Source: Cladosporium sp. IMV 00045 (taxonomy: Eukaryota > Ascomycota > Dothideomycetes > Cladosporiales > Cladosporiaceae). Taken from it: a stretch of 37,478 nucleotides of DNA. The notes under the pieces were generated by a model. It was given only the letters and a program-made list of their open reading frames with translations. It searched no databases and was not told where the DNA came from. Shown one piece after another: positions 1 to 11,104 of this stretch; the stretch's first letter is position 1; the number at the start of each line of letters is the position of its first letter. The position numbers were made by a program, and so were the translations under genes. Where the stretch lies: positions 1-37,478 of the forward strand of contig MSJI02000655.1 in NCBI GenBank assembly GCA_001931905.2, read 5' to 3'.

Positions 1-2948
1 GCGGTGAAGCGTGGCTGCGATTCCGCGACGTCATGCTGCTGGCGCGCGGTTCCCCTTGTCTGATGAGGTGGTTGACGAGCGATGAGTCTCGTCGTCTCGT
101 CAATCGTTGGCGGACAGCCAGACAAGGAAAGCCACGCGCGCGCGCATTCGGTCGCAGTGGCGAGGACGGCAGGATGGCAGCGTCGCATGGACTTGCGGTC
201 ACGTTACGAGCAGGAGTGGGAGTGTGAGTGGGAGTAGGAGTAGGCAGTCATGAGTGTGTTCGCACACGCATGAGTCCCCATCCTGTCCTATCCTGTTCCC
301 GTCCTGTGCTGGTATTGGGTGAGGGCGGGAAGGCATACCTTCTGGCGAATCTCATTCGGCGGTGGTGAGACACGCGACGCGCTGTGCTTGCAGTGTAGTA
401 GGCAGGCGTAAGGGCGGTTGTTTGGAGAGTGCTCCGCCTGTGATGCTGCGATTGGTTCTGGGATTGGGCTGGGATGATGGTCGAATCAAGAAGAGCAGAA
501 GAGTCGCGCGCCGGGCGTCCAATAATGCGCAGAGAGAGAGGCGGGCGGGCGAGACGGGCGTTCAAATAAAAACCGTGCGCGGCGCTGAAGGTGACGGGGC
601 AGCGGGAGAGAGTGTGGGAAGAGCGAAAGGCTCGGTCCACACACGCCGCCCGGGCCCACTCGCTGCTGTTGAGTCTCTCCTCTTATTTTGCCGTCACTAC
701 TGACTGACTGATGAGACTTGACTTTCGACACTTACTGCCTGAACTCTACTGCTGCTGCTGCTTGCTGAGGCTGAGACCCTCACTTGAAGTTCTTGGCGCT
801 TGTCGGAACGAGACGAGACGCTCCGGAACGGAAGGTGGAAGCTAATCTGGTTAATGCTGTGGTCTGCGGTTAGGGCATAACAAGCACGTGTTGACGCAAG
901 AGGAGTGTCCCTGTCAGAGGAGTAAGGAAGTACTGTGGTGAAGTCACTGCGATTGCTGTGAGTGCATGTGAAGTCTGAAAGCAGTAGGAGAGGGCGACGG
1001 AAGATGGCTGGGATTGGGAGGGACCGCGAGTGGTATAGACGTGAGCGATATATCGAATGCGACGACAGTAGTGGGTGGCCTGAGGACGGAAGTCGGTTGG
1101 GAAAAGAAGCTCTGGTCATCCAAGAACAATGATGATACTACTCCTGCTCTAAGGACTATTCTCTTCAAATGTCTTATACCATCATCACAATTCCAGATCA
1201 ACATTTCTGCCATCAATACATGTAATTCTCCCTGTAGCACAACACTTCATCATGTAACCTTCTCCCTGCCGCTCAATCCTCACCGCCGCCCGCCGCTCCA
1301 GACTCTCCTCGTCTCCATATCACCCGAAGCAGCCATCCTCCCGAACCGCTTCGTCCCGTTGCTCTGATCCTTCAAGGAGAAGACCGAGTCCGTGCTTGCT
1401 ACATGTATTGTGATATCAAACCCTCAAACCTCATACCCATTCCCATTCGTCTATCCCAATAAATTGCCCACTTCCTTCACAAGGAATCTCACTCTCTGAC
1501 TGGCCAATTCCACACGCCGTGTCACATATTCCATCTCATCTTCATCTCCAACTCGAACCAACAAGCCGACAAGGGGACCACACACCCGCCCGCCACGTGA
1601 GACGGACAATCGTCGCAGATCCTCAAAGACCCATCATCACCATCAATGCCACAACCCACGGTCCATTCGAGCTTGTCACACACGTAAAACCCATGAGGTC
1701 AATCAAACCCTCCTCTTACAGCGCCACCACTTCCTCCTCATACCCTCCCATGAACACGATGAACACCAACAATTTCTCCTCTTCAAGTCGCACAGACCTC
1801 CCCCCTCGCTCCACACTACCGGCATGAATTTACATGTATCCCCCAGCCCTGCCTCCTCCGTACCACCCTTTCGCAAAGCGACGTGCCAGCCATGTGCACC
1901 GACGCCTCGCGCGTGGAAGCCTTTGGAAGGAGCAGCGGGAGAACGCCATCTGCGTCAGTCGGTTGGTGTAACAATTCCCTCTGCCTCGTGTGCGGCTTGC
2001 ATGCCGTGTTGATCTTTGTACCTTTCTCTGCCCTGAGCTGCTAGACTTCTTGCTGCTGTGTGCATTGTTGATCGTCGACGTTTTCGGATCCGCATTGGCG
2101 CTTTATGGGTGGGATCTTCGATGTTCAGGAAGGAACGCGAGGTCGTACGACTGACTACACGTGCCTGCCCACTGCAGCAACAGTTCTACCCATCAGCTTC
2201 GCTCGCTACAGTAAACGCCCATCGTGGGTTCTTCCCAGATCTTCGGTCCCCTTCCAGCACGTGTGCATCAAGACCTCTCGACGATCCGAAATGCAGGGCG
2301 AAAGCAATCTGGCATGAACGGAGGGCCGGCAGAGCTTTTCATGCAACTGTTTGCCGGTTCTCTCTGTTTGAAGCCATGTGGGTTCCCAGGCTGCTTTTTT
2401 GCCATGTGAGCTTGCTTGATGTTACGCTGCGTGAGAGTTCGTTTTCGTGGCGTGGCACGCTGATCTGCTGGACGCACGTGGGCATATATGTAGCGTTTGA
2501 GGCTGGGCGATGAGGGTGGGAATGCATATTGGCGCTGGATCGGTGTTAGATCTTCGAAGTTATTATTGTGTTTTTGGTTTTGGGGATGGAGATGGGGAGA
2601 GGATAAGGAGGTGCTGGTATAGAGCGGAGCGACTTGTGTAGGTGGGTTTGTTCGAAGGCAGGTGTTGTATGGGTTGAGAGAAATATTCGCAGGAGTCCTG
2701 AAGGTGTGCAAAATTTGTCGAAATTGTTTACTTGTCATGGAGTTTGGCAAGTGTTTAATAACCCCATCAACAGCACAGCACCACACGACTTTCCCTCAGA
2801 CTCGACACGACACGACTTCGCCACCACGCGCTCCCGACCAGAACACAACCTCACCTCACTTCACCTCATCTCCAAATCGCAAGCACGCCCGAACAAACCA
2901 CCAACAAACCCACCCATCGCCATCACCTGTCAAAAGAATGCCTACAAA
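1..2948. other. Gene-poor region, no supported coding sequence
   Basis: No reading frame here looks like a conserved protein; the open frames are short and of low complexity. The top strand is purine-rich at roughly 170-1000 and pyrimidine/C-rich at roughly 1240-1830 and 2770-2940. In filamentous fungi C/T-rich tracts usually mark promoters and 5' leaders on the sense strand. The right-hand tract therefore probably is the leader of the gene starting at 2949, and the left-hand one may belong to a minus-strand gene lying left of the window. A short degenerate G-rich repeat (GTGGGA/GTAGGA units) lies near 213-246. This reading is inference from composition only. Confidence 0.4.
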
Positions 2949-5916
2949 ATGCCCACCCTCAACCACCTAACCTGCACCATCACCCTCCCACCAACCAACA
3001 CGCCTCTCCCCACCTACTCACCTCTCTACCTCGACTCCAGCGTCTCCGCCTACCTTCCCGTGCCACACATTCCGATTCTGCACGCCGCGCCTTCCTTCAA
3101 CATTCACGTGCGCTCCTCGCCAAATATCTGGATCGCGCCCGGGATTGCGGTGTTTGTTTTCATCGATGGGAGGTATCAGTGTAATCGCAGCAAGCCGGCG
3201 GGAGGAGAGGGGGAGGGCGTTGGGGTGGAGTTGAGGTTGAGGCAGAGGGAGGAGAAGGTGTTTCATGGCGGGAGAGGGGAGGGGGAGAGAGGGGTGTTTG
3301 TGGGGAGGGAGTGGAGGTGGGTTGAGTTGGATGTTAGTATGTGTTTGTCTTGCTTTTCTGCTTTTGCTTGTGGTTTCTCGGGTGAGGTGTGCTGATCGAG
3401 TGTTACAGATAAGGCGAACGAAAGCTCTGACATGAATGACGAGCAGAGGGACAGTGTTGGGACTATTGAGGTCGTAGTTTTGAGGTGTGATTATGACGAG
3501 GTCGAGGCTCGTGGCGCTTCACGTGCTGCTCCTGCTCCTGCTCCTGCTTCAGTGAGCAAAGGGTCAGTGAAGGCACCATCTGCAAAAGCAAACTCTGTCA
3601 AGGCAGCTTCTGCTAAGGCACCATCGAAAGCACCCTCCGCCAACGTGGGCTCTCTAGGTGGATTAATGGGCCTTTTCGACGGAGCTATGGATTTCGGTCT
3701 GGACGGGTCTGGAGACTCGAAAGCAGCAGATCGCGGCAACAGAGACTGGTCGCAATCGGACTCCAGTACCTCAACCGGCAGTTACAAGCATTCTCGCACT
3801 GGCTCTGGGAAGAGCATCAACGACTCGTCCCACCAGCGAGCTGGCAATCAAGCGAAGATCCCAAGACTGGATGGGCAAGACTACGATCACCCAGGCGTGG
3901 TAGTCAATCAGTACGGTCAGTCCTACGACCCTCGCGCACCTTACGCAGGATACCGGCGCAATCCTGGTGATTACAACGGCCCTCCGCCTCAGATGTACCA
4001 AGTTCCAGGCGGTGCTCCACAGGGCTATGCACCGCAGGCAGGGCCTGGTCTTGCTCCTCAAGGTCAGCCATTCGTCGGCCCACAGCCAGCTTTCATTCCT
4101 GCATACCCAGGACAACAGGCTCAATTACCACAAGGTCCGCAGCAATTTGGACCTCAGTATATGCCCAACCCACAAGTTCAGCCATATCCGGGTCAACCTG
4201 GCCAGAATGGGCCTTCCTATGCTTATCCCACTTACGTCAACCAAGCACGCAGTAGCCAATACATGCCACAAGCACCACCAGGCCAGCCCATTTCGATTCA
4301 GCAGCAGCCGCTGCCGCCTCAGCATCATCCCATGGCTGGGCCCACGCTGGTAGATGTCGGCTACCAGCGCTTCCAAATCTTCAGAGCAGGACGCCGCTAC
4401 GGCGAGCTTTTCAAAACCGACTACAAGCTCCTCGCAGCAGCGGTGCCGCACATTCTGCTGCTGAGAAATGTCTTGATAGACGATCTCAATCTGTCACAGA
4501 TCGAGCAGGTGAGTTGTATATCCAACTACGATGCAGGGTCTCTGCGACTTTAAATGCGAACACTAACTTGTGGAATTTCAGGTCAGACGTGAGCTTCGCT
4601 CATATATCGCCGCTGGATTTTTCCCGAATGGCGAGAAAGTTCGCCCACTCGAGGGGCCTTTTGCGTCAGAAAAGAGCTCCGGCGGCACTTCTAAGTCAAA
4701 GCGTGATCGCAAGAGCTCTTCGAGTCGAAAAGACAAGAACGAGTCCGGTTCGCAAGCGGGTGGTGGCTGGGGTAACGAGGATGGGAACGACATGGCGAAG
4801 AGCGCTTCCCAGCACTCAAGTTCGAGTGGATCATCTGTTAACCACTTTGACAGCAAGAAAGATGGTAATGGCGGCTGGGGTGATGACAATATCGAGAACC
4901 AGAACGAGAATCAGAACGACAACAGCGGAGGGACGGGATGGGTCAACACTGGCAACAACGATGGCGATCAGAACCAGATTCCAGGTTGGGACAACAGCAA
5001 TCAGAATAACACCAACAAAGATAGTCCATGGGGCAACGGCCCACCCGCACAAGACTACACATGGCCAACCCCAGCTCCAGCCCCAGCAGCAGGAGCACCC
5101 AAGCCTCCTTCCTCCCACCACAGCAGAGCCTCCACCGCTCAAAAAACCACAAACCCCCACGCCCACATCAAACCCTACTTCAGCAGCTGGCGCGGCACCG
5201 CCTCCTCCCAAAACCCCCACCAAACCAAACGTCCCCACCGCCAACCCCGCGAACCGTACACCTACCCAGCAGGCCCCACCCCTCACCTCCCCGCCTCGCA
5301 AGTCGGCGACCGCTCGCACGGCGTACGCCACGGGCGTGGCGCCGATTACACGCACAACACGCTGCGTCCGAGGTATTTGGACACTATGGATGAGCCTTTC
5401 GCGGTGTTTGTTTTCAATTACAGGAGTGTGGAGAAATTGGAGGAGATTTTGGGAAGGGATGTGAGGGGGGATTTGAGGGCGGTGGCGGAGGAGGTGGGCA
5501 GGGGTGTCTTGATGGGGTTGCCGAGAGAGAGGCTTGTTGAGGAGGTGTTGAGGATGCAGGAGGGTGGTACTGGTGCTAGTGGCGGTGGTGAAGGTGGTGA
5601 AAGTGGAGGTGCAGATGCTGCTCCTGTTGCTGCCTCTGATGATAATATCTGGGGAGACAAAAATGCAGCCCAAAACGACGGGGGCAACGAAGGCAGAAAG
5701 TCTGGCCGTCAGAGCGAAGCCGGCAAGAGTAAAGCCGCAGGCAACACCGCCTGGTCTACTGGTGAACAGCAAAATGCCTGGGCAAACCAACATGCGACCA
5801 GTGACAGCAAACCTGACAATGCTGGCTGGCATTTCGAGGGCCAAGGCCAGACTAAACCAGCAAGTCAAGGATTTAAGCCTGTTGATACCCAAAACACACC
5901 AGCGAAAGGCTGGTAA
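2949..5916 (+). CDS. Conserved fungal protein of unknown function with GW/WG-rich disordered regions
   Basis: Three exons, 2949-3336, 3409-4508 and 4582-5916, give 940 residues. Introns use GTATGT...ACAG (phase 1) and GTGAGT...TCAG (phase 0). The first ATG of the exon-1 frame that follows the C-rich leader is at 2949. Residues 1 to about 165 look like one beta-rich domain ending in a GTIEVVVLRC segment; this resembles an uncharacterised domain common in fungal proteins (possibly DUF7918), named from memory. A K/A/S/P repeat and a P/Q/G/Y-rich, prion-like stretch follow. A folded segment around the exon 2/3 junction contains YGELFKTDYKLLAAAVPHIL. Exon 3 is S/K/N/G/D-rich, with tryptophans in GW/WG context near residues 559-657 and again over the last about 85 residues, ending in GW. 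Between them is a second conserved block (GRGADYTH, YLDTMDEPFAVFVFNYRS). Function is unknown. The splice model is well supported because all frames join exactly. Confidence 0.85.
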
Positions 5917-6303
5917 AAAAGGAAAAGACAACGAGTCTGGCAGACATGCATGCCATCAAGTCGAGGTCCATGTCAATACTGGCATTGGGAGGACTGGCAC
6001 ATTTGGTCAAGTATGCGCTGAGTAGGTCACACAATTGACCGCACTTGCTTTCAAGGGGCAAGAGGGAAATGAAGTCTGACAGACTTCAATACACTGTACG
6101 TTCAAGTATGAAATGATGAGAGGCAACACCATGTCTACCTTTTCACCAGCCCTTGCCAATATTCTGGCTTGAAGAAGACATCAAACACGAGCAGGATGGT
6201 GCATAGCTTCAATGATAACTCACAATCAAATCGGTTGAAAAAATCACAAAACCAAATCCCATTAAACCCCCTCTATCCCCACCGCCAAATCAAACAATCT
6301 AAT
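5917..6303. other. Convergent 3' intergenic region
   Basis: 387 bp between the stop codons of two convergent genes. It holds presumed 3' UTRs and polyadenylation sequence. No gene or structured RNA was recognised. Confidence 0.5.
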
Positions 6304-8328
6304 CTACCTACTCAAATTTCCCATCGGACTAACAGCAAACCCCCTCTCCAACGGCGACTCGCTCGAATCCGGACTGACCTGTCCCTCTCCTGTCACCTTC
6401 TCAGCCTCAACCCTCGCCTCCCCCGGCCTCAATTTCCCACCCTGCCCATCCCCAACTCTAAAAGCGACCTGGCGCAAAACCTCCTGCCTCCTCCGCGCCT
6501 CGTCCATCATCGCCTCCCTCCCTGATAAATTGCTGGAATTAGGATCACCCAGGCCGAGCGTCGGACTGTCTTTGTCGGCGTACAGGACGCCGCCCCAGCG
6601 TTTTTGCGCTTTGGCGTTCGGGTTGGGACTGGAATCGTTCCCTGAGCCGCTCTCGCCTGCTTGGTGAGTTGTGGCGGGAAGAGGGGAGGAGGTGTCTTCC
6701 AGCTCGGAAATGTGCTCGTGGAAACGGGGAGAGCGGGATGCGTTGCTGCGATTGCTTACGGGCGTGCTGTCGAGGACGGGAACGGGTTCGGGTGTGTGGT
6801 GTGTTGGTGTTGGTGTTGGTGTTGGGTGGTAAGTTGTTGGGGGGAGGATATAGATGTCCTTGCTGGTTTGAGGGGTTGGTGTTTGGTATGTTGTCGTTGG
6901 AGGCGAGGTTGGGTATGGTGTTCCAGTTGGATAGTAAGGGCTTTTCGCCGGAGTTGTTGCGTTATCTTTGTTGCTGGTTGGACTCGTGTTCATCGGCTGC
7001 AAAGCGTAATCCTTAGAAAAGCTACCGCACACACCAGTACGAGAGTAACCTGCACCATTCCGTCAGAGCCAGCTCGCCTCGCCATTCGGCCGATAGATGG
7101 ATCGCTGCCTCGCATGCTGCTGATGCGGCGCCACGGACTGCTGCTGCATTTGCGGCTGCAGAGGCTGCGTCGGTGCAATAGAAGAATATTGAGGGTAATA
7201 CGCACCTCCATACGGCGCAAAGACGTCGTGACTCGTGCTGCCGCTGCGGTTGTGGAGGGGCAGGGTTTGGGCGTCGTGGTCGTCGTTGCGGCGGCCGGGC
7301 TCGACCGCGCCTCCGAAGACGTGTGTGAGAGTCGCTCGCTTGTTTTCCATGTCTTTGCGGCGGCGGTGGGCGAGGAAGGCGATTATGAAGAGGACTAGGC
7401 TGATGATTGCGATGCCGCCTACGACTCCGCCGGCTATGGCGCCTTTGTTGGGTTGTTTGCTTGATCCGTCTGCGGCTGGTGTTGAGGCTGTTGGACGAGG
7501 AGCAGAGGCCGAGGGATCGACTTTAGCGCAGGAGATGTAGTTGGGCCCTGCTTTGGCGACATAGTCGTCTCGCGGCATTCTGGACTTGAGATAGCAAACA
7601 CCGCTATCTTCCCCGCTGTAAGTGAAGCCGGCACAGTCGTCAGAGCTGGAACAGCTCGAGAAGCATTGTGCATAGCCGCCAATCGTGACTTGCACGCTGG
7701 AATATGCTGGTGCGGTGTTGTCGCTGTTGCATCGGATGATGTATGCGATGTTGGTGTTGTCCGTGAATGTCGTCCCGTTGCCTCTGGGACACGAAGGCGC
7801 CAATGCCACGTCCTGTGTTGCCTGGATCGCGGTGTGAAGGCTTTGGACTTCGACGGGCGTACCAGCCGCTGATGTGACTGCAGACTTGACGGATCTGGTT
7901 TCGCTTGTGGTGGCGCTGGCATCGTGGTTTGTTTCGCTCAAAGACGGCAGATTATCAGCCTTGCCCATAGGTGTGGCCAAGTCTGGTTGTACCATGGTGG
8001 AGTTGCCGGACGATGATTGAGAGTCCATAGCATCGCTCTCCGGGCATTTAACGTCCGGATCGCATGCATTTTTTGAACAGCAGCCTTTGAACCCCGTCGA
8101 TTGGCAGATATAGTAATTCTGGCCTTGAGGGCATTCGCCCACCGCATTCTCTTTTCTGTACTTTTGAGATCTTGAAGTCCCCCTAAACGTAAGACCAGTC
8201 GGGCGGGTGAATCGTTTTGCAGTCTTGCTGAGCTCACTGGCGCTCAAATCTTGGATGAGAGAAGAGAAGTCGGGCGACGTTGGCTCCGCTGGCGTTTCGG
8301 ATGTAGGGCGATTCTTGATCAGAGGCAT
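6304..8328 (-). CDS. Single-pass membrane protein with Cys motif and PAN/Apple-like ectodomain
   Basis: Preferred model: exon 1 8328-7206, exon 2 7049-6304, 622 residues. If the intron is retained, the protein stops at 7063 with 421 residues. The start at 8328 is chosen because a strong acceptor (CCTTCCTTTTTCAG) lies just upstream of it, suggesting a 5' UTR intron; an in-frame ATG at 8514 is the alternative. No signal peptide is visible. Residues about 66-95 carry a Cys-rich motif (GECPQG...YYIC...GCCS) seen in many fungal surface proteins. Residues about 180-267 resemble a PAN/Apple-like fold (CFSSC, CAGFTY, CYLK, YISC). A Gly-rich transmembrane helix spans about 296-320, followed by HRRRK, and the cytoplasmic tail is P/T/Q-rich. 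Sensor or adhesin roles are possible, but the sequence does not establish one. Confidence 0.72.
6802..6826. repeat. Hexanucleotide microsatellite in coding sequence
   Basis: About four tandem GTTGGT-type units. On the minus strand they encode alternating Pro-Thr in the cytoplasmic tail of the membrane protein. The hexamer unit keeps the frame, so length could vary between strains without breaking the gene. Confidence 0.7.
7050..7205 (-). other. Candidate frame-preserving retained intron (exitron-like), 156 nt
   Basis: On the minus strand the segment starts with a GTGCGT donor at 7205, has CTGAC as branch point near its 3' end and ends in a CAG acceptor at 7052-7050. Its length is 52 codons exactly. 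It has no stop except the TGA at 7065-7063, and that TGA lies inside the CTGAC branch-point motif. Splicing joins two long open frames already in the same phase. Retention gives a protein ending 19 bases before the acceptor, with a Q/P-rich extra tail. Confidence 0.5.
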
Positions 8329-9007
8329 CTCGCTCGATTGACTCCTGAAAAAGGAAGGTGTGAGGGTACGCAACAGAGATTGCGGAGGAGCAGAGCGATG
8401 GGCGAAGCTATTGCTGCCATCATCGACGAAAATACTTTTTGCCGCATAAGGAAAGCCATCAAGGACAAAGAACACAAATCGACTTTCTGAAAGCGACATT
8501 GTATTGCGTGCCATCGGCGCGAGATCAAGATCGGTGGCGCTGTGCGATTAATCAACGATTTGGTGGTAACATGGGCGTACTAGATTCATCATCGGTGCTT
8601 CTGGTTAGCAAGCCCGTTATGGTGCAGTTGAACACTTTCTCCTGTTTCTCGAGATTCCGAAAAGCTCTTCGTAGACTGCGACGGTGAAAGTAACCTAGCG
8701 TTGCTCTGGAATGCATGGCGTTGGTCATCGGCATGCAAACACGTGCGAAAGCGGAAGCTGGTTGGCGTAATGTGCGACAGTAGCCTGCATACCGATCGTC
8801 ATTGTCTCGGATGGACAATACATTGTGCACAGCGACTCTCTACCTGCTGAGCCTAATCTGGGAGAAGTTGTCACGTCGCCTGGATTGGCATCCTGTTGGT
8901 CGGCCCGGAGAATCGGGATGGTTGCCCTATGGCTATCCATTGAAGGTGATGTCTATATCTATAAATTTTGATGCTTTGTCATTCAGTAATTCAGTATAAG
9001 CCACCGT
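8329..9007. other. Intergenic region upstream of the membrane-protein gene
   Basis: 679 bp between the 3' end of the ZIP gene and the start of the membrane-protein gene, both on the minus strand. It should contain the latter's promoter and a probable 5' UTR intron ending at about 8343. No further gene was recognised. Confidence 0.45.
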
Positions 9008-10895
9008 TTAGGCCCATTTGCCTAAAACGCTCATGACGACCAGGCCGGCCACCAAGCTTAAGAAGCAGACACCGGCCTTGAGTGGGCCAGCGTGAGCCAA
9101 AGGACCGTGGAACCACTCCACAAACCACATCTCAGCAATGCCGACCCAGAGCAGAATACCAGCGCTGAAGGCGTTGAGCGTACCAATGGCGATGATCGTC
9201 GAAGGGTCGTTTCCGTTGAAGCTGGAGAGAACACCAATGCCGATTGCCATGCCGATAGGAGTGGTGACTGCGAAAGCACAGCCGAGTATAGATTTCCGCA
9301 TGAAACCACATGGGATCATCGCAATTCTGGAGCCCAAAGCGAAACCTTCGAAGACCTGGTGGAAGAGAATGACGATGAACAGAGTGATGAAGCCGGAGTC
9401 GGCGGCAACGACAAGGGTCAAACCGATCACTGTGGGATGACGTTAGCTATGTTGGAGCAGCATCTTGCGGTAGTACGACTTACAAATTGAGTGGAAGATG
9501 ATGCCAGCCTCCATGACGCTAGTGTTGAGCGTGAGAGAGGCCGGGGAATACTGGTGCTCATTAGAGTCCGCGTCAGAGATATTAGCATCCGAAGCGTCTT
9601 TCTGACCAGCCGTTTGCGCGACAGCGCGAGGCCTCTCGAACATGTGACGCTTCTTGTCGACCCATCTGTGGGCAACATATTCGATGCAAAACGTCAGGAA
9701 AAGACCTGCCATCAGAATGGCGCCCGTGGTGGCTTCGTACTCGATGCCCTCCAAGCAGTCGTTGTTAAAGAAGAGCGAGGCGTGTGTAAAGAGCTATATC
9801 TAGTCAGTATGGGTTACGGGCAATACACATATGCTGATGAACTTACGTGGACAATCGCAGTGGAGATCACAACACCGGTACCAAACTGGCGCATAGCAAC
9901 AATAACAATACCATCCATGCTGACCGAAGTGAACCGCTCAGTTATGATAGGCGCGAACACGCCAATGGCGCTGGTGACAAGGATGACGAAAAGCAACCCA
10001 ATACGCAATGGCACATCGTAGTCGTGGTCAGGAGCGTTGCAGCCCATGTCGACGGTGTTGCCGCTAGCGTCTACGCAGTGTCTAGAGCTGGTTAGCGATG
10101 TTCGTTCTCATTGTGGTGGAAGGGGACCTACTCAACACCAGCGTGGGCATGGCAGTCAACAGCTTCGCCTGAGCTTGTGGTTTCCTCGTGCGAATCGGTA
10201 GCAGCAGCCCTGGTCAGACTAACCTCACCATCGCCTTCACCACAGTGCCTAAAACGGTCAGTCTTCGCTCCGACATATAGCATTCGTCTAGTCTAGGATA
10301 CAAAAACTTACAATGCGTCCTCTCCGTGGGCGTGGCAGCCGCTGTAGCTGCTGGGTGCGTCGTCGACGTTGACCTCAGTCGAGACCTCCCACTCATCCCC
10401 TCCCGCTACGCAGAAAAGCTCTTCGCCGTGGCCATGGCAATCGGAGACTTCGGTGATCTCAGATGCAGGGGTGCTCTCAGATGCATGACTGCTCTCGGAA
10501 TGATCTTGCTCGCCTTCCTCTTCGTGCGAGTGCTCGCTTTCGCTTTCCAACGCGAGGCTAACATCACCATCGCAGTGCCTGAGGAAAGTCAGCTTGGCAC
10601 AATTGGCGTAGAATGCGACAAGGTGTTGAAAAACTCACAGTTCGCTCGCGCCATGGGTGTGACAGCCTGCATAGCTGGCGGGCGCGTTGTCAACATCGAC
10701 ATCGCTTGTTACTTCCCATTCCTCGCCCTCCCAGATACAGAAGAGTGTGTCTCCATGAGCGTGACAGCCAGTAGCCTCACCGTCGGATTGACGCTTCACT
10801 GCCGGGGCGGAGTCCTGGTCTTGAGGAGCAGCGATCGATTCCGCAGCTGCGAACGCCGCGAGGGCCGCAAGGCCAAAAAGGCGCAAAGAGGGCAT
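9008..10895 (-). CDS. ZIP-family plasma-membrane zinc transporter with five extracellular CHxH motifs
   Basis: Six exons: 10895-10639, 10578-10312, 10248-10132, 10081-9847, 9793-9484 and 9429-9008, giving 535 residues. All donors are GTRNGT-like (GTGAGT, GTAAGT, GTAGGT, GTAAGT, GTAAGT) and every junction keeps frame. The start at 10895 begins a hydrophobic signal peptide (residues 1 to about 20). Residues 44-228 are luminal/extracellular and Cys/His-rich, with CHxH at 44, 78, 133, 167 and 207. Membrane helices begin near residue 240. An acidic/His cytosolic loop precedes the ZIP core, where HSILIGLT (His393) and HQVFEG (His419) are the metal-site helices IV and V. Zn2+ import is the family function. 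The long N-terminus and the divergent zincophore gene match the high-affinity alkaline type (ZrfC, Zrt1/Zrt101). The first three introns all split the same motif in phase 2, which points to exon duplication. Confidence 0.93.
10075..10766 (-). repeat. Tandem exon-encoded CHxH...C metal-binding modules of the ZIP N-terminus
   Basis: Exons 1 and 2 each carry CH-x-H-G-x3-LFC, then an acidic EWEV...V-x-VD-x-AP-x-SY spacer, then GCH-x-H-G. The second CHxH is completed across the intron by LHC. Exon 3 is a shortened third unit ending CHAHAGVE, completed by HC at the start of exon 4. The five motifs are CHAHGDTLFC, CHTHGASELHC, CHGHGEELFC, CHAHGEDALHC and CHAHAGVEHC. Matching intron phase and position support duplication of an exon-sized unit. 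Zinc binding is inferred from residue type and gene context. Confidence 0.88.
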
Positions 10896-11043
10896 TCTTC
10901 CTGTAGCTCGAGACACGTGATGAAATCTGATGTCGAGGCAGGCCCAGAGAATGAAAGGCGGAAGGAAAACTTGGTGATTGACAGCAAACGGTATCGATGT
11001 GAGACGAGTGTCTCCCACGAATATACGCTTACCTTTTCTTCAT

Positions 11044-11049
11044 CAAGGT
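11044..11049 (+). promoter_or_regulatory. CAAGGT zinc-response half-site upstream of the ZIP gene
   Basis: Single CAAGGT about 150 bp upstream of the ZIP start. CAAGGT is the core recognised by ZafA/Zap1-type zinc regulators. The site may lie in or beside a 5' UTR intron, since a GTAAGC donor-like sequence is close by. Confidence 0.45.
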
Positions 11050-11094
11050 ATCAGTCCTCGACACCTGGTTTTGCAGAGTACGACCTACTAACAT

Positions 11095-11104
11095 CTTGGC
11101 CAAG
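11095..11104. promoter_or_regulatory. Palindromic double PacC-type site
   Basis: CTTGGCCAAG is a perfect 10-bp palindrome made of two overlapping GCCAAG sites, one per strand. The PacC consensus is GCCARG. It lies about 200 bp upstream of the ZIP start, and another GCCAAG is at 11185-11190. Function is inferred from the motif and from the known PacC dependence of the aspf2/zrfC pair. Confidence 0.45.

Noticed and set aside
1519..1827. 102-codon frame in the left gene-poor region
   Set aside because: Ser/Thr/Pro-rich reading of a C/T-rich leader-like tract, with no recognisable domain or splice partners.
4831..5931. 366-codon open frame on the minus strand, antisense to the GW/WG-protein gene
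   Set aside because: It mirrors the low-complexity sense exon, has no start context or family features, and the plus-strand model joins three exons in frame.
7063..7065. Programmed UGA readthrough (UGA followed by CGG, a context known to be leaky)
   Set aside because: A canonical donor, branch point and acceptor define a 156-nt frame-keeping intron that explains the same data more simply, and the TGA is part of the branch point. Readthrough is not excluded.
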